From Laccaria trichodermophora (Eukaryota; Basidiomycota; Agaricomycetes; Agaricales; Hydnangiaceae), in contig JACTVC010000004.1 of assembly GCA_018417955.1 (NCBI GenBank), forward strand, positions 1,798,001-1,862,000: a DNA stretch of 64,000 bases, given 5' to 3'. Shown here in pieces: positions 33,157 through 44,191 of the stretch. The position numbers and the translations under genes were made by a program. The stretch's first letter is position 1; the number at the start of each line of letters is the position of its first letter. The notes beneath the pieces are model-generated. The model did not search any database and was not told the DNA's origin. It worked only from the letters and a program-made list of their open reading frames with translations.

Positions 33157-36100
33157 ATGTCTGATCTCAATTGCCCCCGCGAAAATCGCTTGAAAGGAAA
33201 GTTCAAGGGATTGCTCAATCGTTTCATGGGCGCAGATCGCTCACATGATCAACGCCCGAGCGGTTCGAGGTTCGTGGCGCTGAACCCCATACATACAGAT
33301 AGCATCTTGATGAAATATAGGTCGATGATTACAAGGGCGCCTGAAGCTATGGGAGAGCGTAGTACCTCTTTGGTGTGTTTACAATGCAAACAAATTCATC
33401 AGCTCATTTTGTCTTCGGAAATTCTAGAATGTCATGCAAGGAGCCAACATTGATATGAAGGATTCCACACTCTATGTGGCTCACAATGTGTGTCTGGTTA
33501 CCCCAGCATTGATGATTTGAAATATTGATTGGACTTTTTGTGAAGATCAATGTTCATGAACATGCCAGCAGGGGTCAAGATGATACATTCCTTGTTCCCC
33601 AAAGGCCAAATTCAAGTGCTCTATTTACAGGTCGTGAGCATATTCTTGAGAGGCTGAAGGATCACTTTGCACCTCAAGATGAAGGGGATAGAGGCAGAAA
33701 GTCATTCTTGTTATATGGCATGGGAGGGATTGGAAAAACACAGATTTGTTTGAAGTTTGTTGAGGAGATGGCTAGAAGGTAGGTTTCTGCAATTCAATAT
33801 CTCTGATTTTATGACAAGTGCATGCAGATTCTCCCACATTTTCTGGATTGATGCTTCATCTGAAGATACTATTGCTCTTGGTTTGAAGGGCCTTTGTGCT
33901 CTTCCTGAGGCTAAAGCTGCTAATATCTCTGTGTCCCCTATCTCTGCTCTCATCTGGATTGCATCTCTGCAGTCTAAATGGCTGCTGGTGTTTGACAATG
34001 CTGATGGTGCACCTGAAGTTGTAGAGAAATTTATTCCACCTGGTTCTGAGGGCAATATTCTGGTTACTAGCAGAAATCCATCTCTTGGGCGTGTCACATC
34101 TTATGAAAACTCTCTGGAAGTTGATCAGATGGCTGAAAAGGAAGCCATATCACTCTTAGTGAAAGCCAGCAATCTGACTGAGTTGCCAGAAAATGTTTAC
34201 ATCATAGCTCAGCAGATTGTAAATGAGCTCTGCTGCTTGCCTCTGGCTGTTGATCAAGCAGGAGCTTCCATTCAAGCTGGTCTCTGTAGGATTAACGATT
34301 ATCTTGATCATCTCTCTCGACATAGGAAAAAGCTTATGAACCACCCCTTATTCAGGGGAGCATCTCAGTACAATCATACAATTTATGAAACATGGGATTT
34401 GTCTTTTAATGAGATTAATTCAAGAGCAAACAAGCAATCTGATGGGCATGGCAGAGCAGCTGCTCAGGCTGCTATTCTTATTCTTGAAACTGCTGCATTT
34501 TTACATTATGAGAATATCGTTGAGTCTGCTTTTAGAAAGGCTGCTATGAAATTCTCTAAAGGAGATCACAGTAAACTGGAACAAAATGTCAAAAGCTGCA
34601 TCACCCAATTGCTTCAGCTGGAAGAGGATCAGTGTTGGAATGAATTCTTCTTTCATGAAGGAATTAGAGTTCTTATGTCCTTTTCTTTGATCAAAAGGGG
34701 CTCAAGCTCTTTGGAAGTTTATACCATTCATCCGTTGATGCATCAATGGAGTAGAGATAGGATGTCAATGTCTCAAAAAAGGTGCATGATGCAGGTGTCA
34801 AGATTTATCCTTGTCAACTGCATTACAGAAGAGATGACAGTTGAGAACATTGCATTCAACAGAGTTCTTGCAGCACACATCAAAGCCAATTACCAGTCAG
34901 AGAGGGAAATTGGCTTCAAAAGAGTGTTTGATGATAATGAATATTCCCAATTCAGTTATGTACTCTATGAAAATGGAATGTGGAAAGATGCAGAAGACCT
35001 TCAGTATCAAATAGTAGAAATGAGGATGAGGAAGCAGGGAATGAAACATCCATCAACACTGACTAGCATGGCATGTCTTGCAGCCACATATTTACAACAA
35101 AAAAAATATGAAGAGGGTAGGGAGCTTTTACTAAAGGTTCTTGATCTGTGCAAAAATGTGCTGGGGCCAGAACATCCACAAACCTTGACTAGTATGAATA
35201 ATCTTGCAGTCATGTGTTCAGACCAAGGAAAATATGAGGAAGCTGGGGAGCTGAACCTGAAAGTCCTGGATTTGTTTACAAGGGTGTTGGGGCCAGAACA
35301 TCCAGATACTTTGAGCAGCATGGCAAATCTTGCAGTTGCATATTCAGACCAAGGAAAACATGAGGAGGCTGGGGAGCTGAATCTGAAAGTCCTAGATCTG
35401 CAGACAAGGGTGTTGGGGCTAGAACATCCACATACATGGGTCAGCATGGCAAATGTTGCAAATGTATATTCGGAACAAGGAAAATATGAGGAGGCTGGGG
35501 AGTTGCAAGTAAAGGTTCTGTATCTGCGTAAAAGGATCCTGGGGCCTGAACATCCAGATACTTTGACCAGCATGGCAAATCTTGCAGTCACATATTCACA
35601 CCAAGGAAAACACATGGAGGCTGAGGTCCTGGAGCTGAAAGCCCTGGACCTGTGTAAAAAGGTGCTGGGGCCAGAACATCCAAATACATTGAACAGTATG
35701 AATAATCTTGCAGTCACATATTTACAGCAAGGTAAATATGAGGAGGCTGGGGAGCTGAACCTGAAAGTCCTGGATCTGCGTACAAGGGTGCTGGGGCCAG
35801 AACATCCAGATACTTTGAGCAGCATGGTAAATCTTGCAGTTGCATATTCACACCAAGGAAAACATGAGGAGGCTGGGAAGCTGAATGTGAAAGTCCTGGA
35901 TCTGCAGACAAGGGTGTTGGGGCCAGAACATCCACATACATTGGTCAGCATGGCAAATGTTGCAAATGTATATCTAGAACAAGGAAAATGTGAAGAGGCT
36001 GGGGAGCTGGAGCTAGAGGTTCTGGATATGCGTAAAAATGTGCTGGGGCAAGAACATCCAGATACATTGACCAGCATGAATAATCTTGCAGTCACATATT

Positions 36101-37553
36101 TACACCAAGGAAAATATGAGGAGGCTGGGAAGCTGCAGCTGACAGTCTTGGATTTGTGTACAAGGCTGTTGGGGCCAGAACATCCAGATACATTGCCAGC
36201 ATGGCAAATCTTGCAGTTGCATATTCATGCCAAGGAAAATATGAGGAGGCTGGGAAACTGCACCTGAAAGTCTTGGATCTGTGTACAAGGCTGTTGGGGC
36301 CAGAACATCCAGGTACCTTAAATAGCATGGCAAGTCTTGCAAGTGCCTATTCAGACAAAGGAAAACATGAGGAGGCTGGGGAACTGTGCCTAAAAGTCTT
36401 GGCTCTGCGTACAAGGCTGTTGGGGCCAGAACATCCAGGTACTTTGGATAGCATGGCAAATCTTGCAGTCACATATTCATACCAAGGAAAATATGAGGAG
36501 GCTAGGAAGCTGAACCTGAAAGTCCTGGATCTGTGTACAAGGGTGCTGGGGTCAGAACATCCAGACACTTTGAGCAGCATGAATAATCTTGCAGAAACAT
36601 ATTCACATCAAGGAAAATATGAGGAGGCTGGGAAACTGCAGCTGAAAGTGTTGGATCTGCGTACAAGGCTGCTGGGGCCAGAACATCCAGGTACCTTGGA
36701 TAGCATGGCAAATATTGCAGTCACATATTCACAACAAGGAAAACATGAGGAGGCTGGGAAGCTGAACCTGAAAGTTTTGGATCTGCGTACAAGGGTGCTG
36801 GGACCAGAACATCCAGATACTTTGAGCAGCATAAATAATCTTGCAGTCACATATTCACGCCAAGGAAAATATGAGGAGGCTGGGAAGCTGCAGCTGACAG
36901 TCTTGGATTTGCGTACAAGGCTGTTGGGGCCAGAACATCCAGCTACATTGAGCAGCATGAATAATCTTGCACTCACATATTTACACCAAGGAAAATATGA
37001 GGAGGCTGGGGAGCTGAACCTGAAAGTCCTGGATCTGCGTACAAGGGTGCTGGGGCCAGAACATCCAGATACTTTGAGCAGCATGGCAAATCTTGCAGTT
37101 GCATATTCACACCAAGGAAAATATGAGGAGGCTGGGAAGCTGCATCTGAAAGTCCTGGATCTGTGTACAAGGGTTTTTGGGCAAGAACATCCAGATACAT
37201 TGACCATCATGGGAAATCTTGCAGTCACATATTCATATCAAGAAAAATATGAGGAAGCCAGTGCAGAGCTGGCAGTGAAGGTTTTGGATCTGCATAAAAG
37301 GATCCTGGGGCCCGAACATCCACATACCTTGACCAGCCTGGAAAAGCTTGCAAGAACATATTTTGACCAAGGAGAATATGAGGAATCTGCCAAGATGGAA
37401 GTACAGGTTCTGGATCTGTGTAAAAGGATCCTGGGGCCTGAACATCCACATACATTGACCAGCATGGAAAATCTTGCAGGAACATATTTAGTGCAAGGGA
37501 AATATGAGGAGGCCAAGACACTCTGGCTGACGTTTCTCAATTTGAGTAAATAA
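33157..37553 (+). pseudogene. NB-ARC-TPR (NLR-like) gene 2, one-base frameshift
   Basis: Same architecture as gene 1. There is an N-terminal exon from 33157 (MSDLN; splice link unsettled), then from 33525 the P-loop GMGGIGKT, a 49-bp intron (33780-33828), WLLVFDNAD, NILVTSRN, LPLA, WDLSF and IHPLMH. Twenty 42-residue TPRs follow from about 35046, twice as many as gene 1. One base is missing at about 36195, where the LTSMAN codons of repeat 10 begin (CATTGCCAGC instead of the usual ATTGACCAGC). Restoring it gives exactly 1327 codons from 33525 to the stop. The break leaves nine repeats in the first frame and ends 24 codons later. It may be a mutation or a sequencing or assembly error. Very few CpG sites occur in the whole gene. 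Confidence 0.88.
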
Positions 37554-38897
37554 TTTTTTAAGGTTTGGTTCTGTCCCACTTTTTGCTCCCTCAAGCAGGA
37601 AACCAAGGACACTTGTTCCAAGATGTTTTTACAATGAACCAGACAAAGGGCTGTCAAGAATCAAAAATTTATGCTATGAACTTGATAAAGAAAAAAGGTC
37701 TCCAAGTTGGGCTGTTCTGCATGAAGATAGTAATAAACTGTTACTGTAATCACCTCAACAGAGCTATGTCCCCTTATTTTCTCATAAACAACACACAAAA
37801 TCAGCAAAGAGAAAGAAAATCCCAAGATCCTTAAATTTGCGAAAGAACGAATAAAAAAAGTGAAAAATGTGGGGCACCATGGATCAAAGGTAGGAAAGGA
37901 CATTTTTAAATATACATACATCAGGAAAATCACTTTTTTCCTGGGACAAACATGTTTGTAAGCTTTTTCCCAGGGTGTCACAAGGCATCACAGGATGTCC
38001 CGGGGCAACCCAAGGGCAATCTGAACTGTCCTGAATTAACCTGAAACCACTAGTATACTATATTTCAATAAAAAGAACATTCCTTATTGTATATGAATCA
38101 TCATGATCAAAATAAGACTGGAATGAGAAGAAAGTACACCATTGTCCAGAGATTTGTTGATCTACAAAAACTGCAACAACAAAGAAGATCAAGTATCCTT
38201 TGCAAAACATATTCGTTTTTTGTGTTCTTCTTTGCGCTACAAAGCGGCGTTTAAGTTGTTTCCAACGTGTTTATATACGTAGCATTTACGGCAAACCTCG
38301 CAGGGCTATGGACCAATTACTAGCAAATAATCTGCCAAAAAACTGTAAATGTTATCAGAGGTCATTTTAAACATCAAAATATTAGGGGCTCTCAGACCCG
38401 TTTTAAAGCTCTAATTTGTGCGTTTCTAACAAGCCTAAAATCGCATGAAATGGAAGAGAACACATGATGATATAATATATGTTACATCTCTACTACAGGC
38501 CAAATTGTTTATGCTACAGTCTGTTAGGTACTTTGAATTTTTTAAAGCCGTAAAGTGGGTTGCATTCACGTAAATAAAGCGATTACAACGAGCCTACATA
38601 GAGGCCAAACGGTGCAAAACTCGTGAAGTTATAGGTATGAGCTGCCTTAGAAAGTGTAAGAGTGAATTGATGGCAGTCGGTACAGTTGCGGGATGTCATG
38701 TGACATGCTCAACACACATTTTCGAACTTAGACAATTTCAATAACATAACATGGCAGGCCGCAAAGCCCACTATGGATATTTAACTGTGGATGTCTATTC
38801 AGATGCATATCATTTACCACTATTATATTCAGGATAGGGATTATAAGTAAGCATACTCGTGCCTGCCTAAACCAATGTTTTACATTGTAAATAAGAA
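37554..38897. other. 3' flank of gene 2 and AT-rich DNA without genes
   Basis: 37554-37960 matches the gene 1 flank (13158-13329 plus 19003-19260). After about 37980 the duplication ends. 38000-38900 is AT-rich with no frame, repeat or RNA gene that I can support. Confidence 0.5.
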
Positions 38898-39203
38898 TTA
38901 CAAAACCAATAAATGTTGAATTACTGGTAAATCCGCTTTAGTAACATTGACGACATTTCCGTTCAAGCTTGTTTTAAATATGAGAACAGCTCCATACCAA
39001 GGTTCAGATTGTTGTTGTCGGATTGTGGTTACATACTGATTCTTTCGTCTATAATATTGGTGTTGTCCATAATGGACAATTGTGAAAGCAGTATGTGGCA
39101 GTCGGTGGTCATCCACTGTGAAAGAGGAGTAGGTTTTCGAGTGTCTTGGAGATGATTCCCAGGCCACACTCAGGAGCAATTCAATCCAAGGACTGATATC
39201 CAT
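38898..39203 (-). CDS. Unrecognised 101-codon frame
   Basis: Open frame with protein-like composition (YGQHQYYRRKNQYVTTIRQQ, then ADLPVIQHLLVL at the end). I do not recognise the family. It may be the 3' part of a decayed mobile-element gene whose earlier parts lie at 39840-40330 on the same strand. Confidence 0.3.
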   Translation of the reverse strand: MDISPWIELLLSVAWESSPRHSKTYSSFTVDDHRLPHTAFTIVHYGQHQYYRRKNQYVTTIRQQQSEPWYGAVLIFKTSLNGNVVNVTKADLPVIQHLLVL

Positions 39204-40564
39204 ATCGGTTAACGTGATCGGGAATTATTCCTTGGCTATTATTGGAACAGGGATGACATGTGCGACTTCACAGTTTATCCCTATGAATAGTGCTTTTCAT
39301 ATGCCCATTTGCTGTGTGATTAATTGTGAGCTTATCCATTTAAGTCGAATGAATTATGGCATATGCTTGTTGGTCTCATTACAGCGCATATAGCAGCGTT
39401 GATGTTGAAGTTGTTTGTCGCTTTAGCTTTCATCATAAAGAAGCAGTCAGGAGGAATGTAGGTGGATGCTGCAACTTATAAATGCAGTATATTCCACCCC
39501 TTTCAAACATTAATCAGGAAGTGTGGCTGCAGTCTCCTAATAAGAAAAGTATTACTCATTCACTTATTTTTGGACCTTGATGAGGTCTCCAACATGATGC
39601 AATTTAGAGACAGGAGTAAATAAAAACTAGAGAAATTCTCTACCTAGTCATTTTGAGTCGAGAGGCTCGGATATTTTTAGAGAATAAGCAGATTTAATCC
39701 CTAAGAATTTCGATTCTTAGAACAAAGGCCCTTAAATATTCAAAGGTTCTTAGATATACACTATCAATCCTGCCAATATTCAATCTAACATTATGAGCAC
39801 GGTTGTAGTCATGTACTTATTTCATTTGATGGATTCACCTTTTCTAGTTCAACATAACAGTTGACGTAAATTGCAGAAAGGAGTAAAAAGTAATAACTCC
39901 CAAATTTGCCTCAACGGAACTGTTGCTGAGAAGTTTGGAAAATTTAAGAATTGAGGCATGACGTTTGAGGTCTCCAGCTTTCGCTTCTGTAGAACATACC
40001 ATAAATAGGCCACCCCATTTTCTTTGACCAGTCATTTAATATAGTCGTTTATTTTGTTGATGGTGTCTTCCATTGTCTCCTTTGTTTTATCAGTTGTTGG
40101 AGCATTTTCGTTGATAAGTAGAATTCGCTGACAGATGAAACCGATCAGAGGTTCACAATCAAAATTGACAAAAACGTGTATGGAGATTTTCGAGGTAAGC
40201 AGCATGAGGCTTTTGAAAGCCACTGTGGATGAGATATTTCGTGAGTATATGGACGTATTTGTGAGCTGCATTACAATAGCATCAGCTGATAGCATTGTCA
40301 GGAGTGCAGGAGTTCTGAATGCATGATAAGATCTACAAAAGTTTCCAAGCCTTTTTTGTTCGTGTCGGTTTGGTTGGGTGTGAGAACTTGTCCCAACATT
40401 CAGTCAAGCAGTGTCCATAGTCCTTCATACAATCCACAGAACACAAATGGTTTCACGAGTTGCTATTCATTGAAGCATATTTGAGGACACTTGCATCCAT
40501 TGTCAATGTGTCAACCCATATGTAAAACAGAAAGGATTGTCTGTCACCTGTGGTGGCTACTTTG
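39204..40564. other. Decayed minus-strand coding DNA left of the KDZ element
   Basis: The minus strand has protein-like frames at 40032-40295 (with ISIHVFVNFDCEPLIGF) and 39844-40035. They overlap or continue through single stops and frameshifts. Together with 38898-39203 they may be remnants of the element into which the KDZ element inserted, but I cannot assign a family. Confidence 0.3.
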
Positions 40565-40650
40565 ATGTATCAATTACCCTAACTGACCATTTACCTGATG
40601 CATCAATTCCCCTAACTGCCCAGCCTGCTAGTTGGCTACCAGAGCCTATG
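40565..40650. repeat. KDZ left terminal inverted repeat
   Basis: Pairs with 53051-53136. It contains an internal half-repeat: TATCAATTACCCTAACTG and, 33 bp on, CATCAATTCCCCTAACTG, possible paired transposase sites. Confidence 0.85.
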
Positions 40651-40679
40651 TACAGTAATTGGCAGCCTTGCTGTCTGCT

Positions 40680-41600
40680 CGTCGCCATCAGGGTCTTCCT
40701 CACTGCTGTCAGGGTCCTCCCTCAACACCATTAGGGTCCTCCCTTGCCGCCGTCAGGGTCCTCCCTCTCTCATCATCCCCTGCCTCCATTGCCGCCGTTA
40801 GGGTCCTCCCTTGCCGCCCTCAGGGCCCTCCCTCTCATCGTCCCCCATACCCCCCTCTCATCATCTCCCGCCCCCCTCGTCATTGCCCTTGCCGCCGTCA
40901 GGGTCCTCCCTCTCTCATCATCCCCTGCCCCCCTCGTCATTGCCATCTCCCATTAGTTGCCATCCCCTCGTCGTTGACATCTTCATGGCCTTCGTTGTGT
41001 TCATGCCCGTCGTCTTCCACCCTCTCGTCGTTGTCGGCGTGCTCGTCGTTGTCCTCGTGGTTTCTCTGTCTGGCATTGTTTCTTGGGTTGTCGGTGTGCT
41101 CGTCGTTGTCCTCGTGGTTTCTTTGTCTGGCGTTGTTTCTTGGCTTTGTACTTGGTGTTCCTGGCTGTCGCCATGCCGTCGTCTTCATGCCCTTCCGTCC
41201 CCTTGTCATTGTAGTTGTTGTCCCCCTCATTGTCGTCCTCGCCGTTTCTCATGCTGTGTCTGGCTCGTTGTCGTCCTCCCCCTTTCTCGTGGCTTCATCT
41301 TTTGGGCGTGCCTTTGTTCCTGGCTTCGTACTTGGCGTGCCTGGCCGTCGTCTTCATGCCCTTCGTCATCCTCATGCCCTTCGTTGTCTTCTGCCCCCTT
41401 GTCATTGTCGTCGTTGCCCCCTCGTCGTCGTCCTCACTCTTTCTTGTGCTGTGTCTGGCTCGTTGTCGTCCTCCCCCTTTCTCGTGCTGTGTCCTATGTG
41501 TCTGGCTTCATCTTTTTGGCGTGCCTGGTGTTCTTCTTGGCTTCGTACTTGGCGTGCCTGGCCGTCACTGTCCTGTTCATCCCCACTCGTTTATTCTTGT
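40680..41600. repeat. KDZ left subterminal low-complexity region
   Basis: Begins with spaced CAGGGTCCTCC words (about 40690-40920), then a CTCGTCGTTGTCCTCGTGG-type pyrimidine-rich minisatellite to about 41600. The long frames here (over 300 codons) are translations of the repeat and I do not call them genes. Confidence 0.75.
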
Positions 41601-41827
41601 TCACCTAGATAGCCATTTTCATGTTATTTTATAGAGGGAATGAAAACGTACCATGTTGTAGCCGCCTGCTTTGAGAGTCAATGTGGAACAAGAGAACACA
41701 ACGGCATTGAGGTACTAAATGAATATACAAGAATAAAAATACGATTTAGTGAAGACAAAGAAAAGACCCCGCTAAGACTTGCCCCCTCCCCCCACATGCA
41801 TGTGCCCTCAACTCCTGGGCGGATATT

Positions 41828-44123
41828 TTACTCACCAATTAAATTCGCTAACGCCACTGAGACGTCTTCAAGACGTTCTGCCCAAGCCGACGTCGGTCCA
41901 CAGGAAACACCCCAGAAAAAAAGGGCAGCCATCACGCTTAGAAGGCCGTTTATTCCAGGCTTGGCGATGGGTGACAAATCCTCCCCTCCAGTCGCCGGCA
42001 GAAGACTGCCCCACCACGCCAAAAAGTCTGTGTTGAACTGCAGATCGAAGCTGCTGGCGTCCTTGAACGAGGGCCTCCAGGAAGGCTTGCGAGCGTTCTT
42101 CAACCACTCCCCTATGCAGGGAGGGCGTTTGACGCTGGAGACGTTGGGTTGCTTGTCCGCCAGCTTGAAGTCGTGTAGGCGTTCAAATGCTTCCCAAAGA
42201 CCCACAAGTTCAAGCCATGCAGGGCCCAAGTCCTGCGAACGAAGCATTGTCGAACCGGAGGTGAACCACGAAGGGGAGGAGGTGGAGGAGCTAGTGATGG
42301 GCGGCTTGGTGGAATTGGAAGGGGGCTGAGCAGAAACAGCCTTGGTGGACGGCTTCAACGTCGAAACTGACGTTTTCGTCAACGGCGCTGACTTGCCGCC
42401 TCGGCGTCCAACTTGGGCAGTCGACCGCGACTTCCTTCCTGCGGTCGATTTCCTTCCTCGTCCCACACCACTTTCACTGGCAGACGTCATGCTCCTCCTC
42501 TTCTTAGCTCCCACAGACCCAGCCTTCTCTCCTTCTGCACCTGATTGTACAGCAGAGGCAAATGAGCCCCTCCTCTTCTTGCGAGCAACGGGGTCCTTTT
42601 CACGCGGACTCATAAGATCTGGAGAGGGAGAAGGTGAACCACGCGGGGAGGGTGGGGGAGATCCATGGGCAGAGAGCGGAGGAGAGGTGGGTGCACGGGA
42701 TGCAGGGCGCGAAGGCACTGGGGTAGGATGAGACAATGCAGTTGATTCCGAGGTGAGAGGGGTGGAGGCAGCCGCGGAAGGGTCATCCATATCCCAATCG
42801 GCCCTGTGCATCGAGACCTCATCGCCTGTGAGCCGGGTAAAAAGGGGGTTGGAGGAAGGAAGGGCTTGAGAACGACATTCCGACTTTGCTAAGATTTAAA
42901 AAAATGAGACGATGTAAGCAGAAGATAAACGAGGTGAACGTACTATAGCATTTTCTGAGATAACGGCCGAAGAGAGGGGTGATTACCTCTTGAAACCCCT
43001 CTCTCTCTGCCTGTCCAAAGTTCATACCTACGGGCCCTTTGATAGAGCCAGCATGCATGCTAAATAGAAGAAATCCCTGTAGTCAGCACCCAGAATGGAG
43101 GCGTTGAAAGCACAAACATACCTGATTATGTTTAGACGTCCTCCATCCGCAGGCTCCGGTCCACCCACCATAAAGGTGGCTTGCATATTGGTGTGCGCGT
43201 GAACGAGATCTAAAATGGGCTGGACAAACATTGGAAGGGCCGCGATGCACCTGAAGTATTGTCAGAAAAAAGAGTGATAGGATGGCTTCACATGGATGGC
43301 TCACCGTTGTCGATCCTCTGGGTCTGTCGAGGGAGGCCCAGATAACTTCTCTGTCCACCCCTTCACCTTCTGTCACCTTCCTTCTTGGCCATCTCAGTGT
43401 ACTTGTTACGCTCGGCCAAAGGCAATGCATCGAAAAGCGCCTTGGTTAATCGTGTGCGCTCAGCAGCTTGCTGATTTTTCGGGAGCGGCTTGTGAAGGTG
43501 TGCGTTTGTGTAGGCGTCGTTAATTTGCTGCTTGTTGAGACGGCCCCACACGTTGTAGGGAATCGGAACCCGAGGTTTTGACAGGTTGGTGCCCGTAAGC
43601 CTTGCCAACATGATGATCGCGGGATCATCAGTGTCAGGTAGTGAATCCTTCACTTTCGCTACGTCGGGGACCTTCCTCTGCCGATAAGCCAGCCAACGCT
43701 TGATTTTCTGCAAGATAAAACGGTCAACGCCATGCAGACGACGAAAGACGAAGAGCGGCCCATCCCATCATGTGACTCAATGAAACTGAAAGTAAGTAAT
43801 CAACTTACCTTTTTCTTCTTGTCGATATCTTCTTCCAACTGTTTGAACTTCAGCAGCTGCTCGGTGTACTCCTCCTCCGTCATCGTCTCCTTATTCGGTG
43901 GATCTAGTTCCTTGTCTGGCTCGTCATCATCGACACTGGCAAGCGTCTCTTCTGCAGGCTCTACGTCGTCCGCCAGGTCCACTGGATAACGCTTAAAATA
44001 TCGCCGCCAGACATCCAAAATGAAGTCGTCCTCTCGGTTATTAACGACCGCCTTCATATACGCGGGCAATTCTTCCTCTAGAAACTTCAAGCGGCTTCCC
44101 GCGAAGCCTCCAGGATTCGGCAT
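41828..44123 (-). pseudogene. KDZ-associated HMG-box-like gene, one-base frameshift
   Basis: Exons 44123-43809, 43707-43305, 43250-43122, 43059-42944 and 42888-41828 (GT-AG introns of 54-101 bp) sum to 2024 nt, one short of 675 codons. The missing base lies near 43370-43385, between TEMAKKEGDRR and KGWTEKLSG. Order: acidic N-terminus (FLEEELPAYMKAVV, FILDVWRRYFKRYP), then an HMG-like segment (PYNVWGRLN ... FDALPLAERNKYTEMAKK), then PPSTDPEDRQR, MQATFMVGGPEPADGGRL and MNFGQAEREGF. A long Ser/Pro/Lys-rich linker follows and the last block is PAWLELVGLWEAFERLHDF. The HMG assignment is from motif pattern only. A DNA-bending role in transposition is inference. The first exon may extend upstream. 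Confidence 0.7.
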
Positions 44124-44191
44124 CTGTGTAGAATTTTGGTCTGTCAATCTGTCATCAAGGACAAAACCCATATACTCACCTTCTCTTAGAT

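Larger units (their letters stand above)
20155..37980. repeat. Segmental duplication, copy B
   Basis: Tandem partner of copy A in the same orientation. It contains one foreign insertion (27483-31691) and about 2 kb of extra sequence at 20900-23000. CpG sites here often face TpG or CpA in copy A. Confidence 0.85.

Noticed and set aside
35007..36095. 362-codon minus-strand open frame opposite NB-ARC gene 2, and similar ones opposite both TPR arrays
   Set aside because: It is the antisense reading of the 126-bp TPR repeat, which stays open because the repeat length is a multiple of three. No independent motif.
40659..41612. 317- and 265-codon frames near the left KDZ end
   Set aside because: Low-complexity subterminal repeat read in several frames. 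No start context or splice logic.
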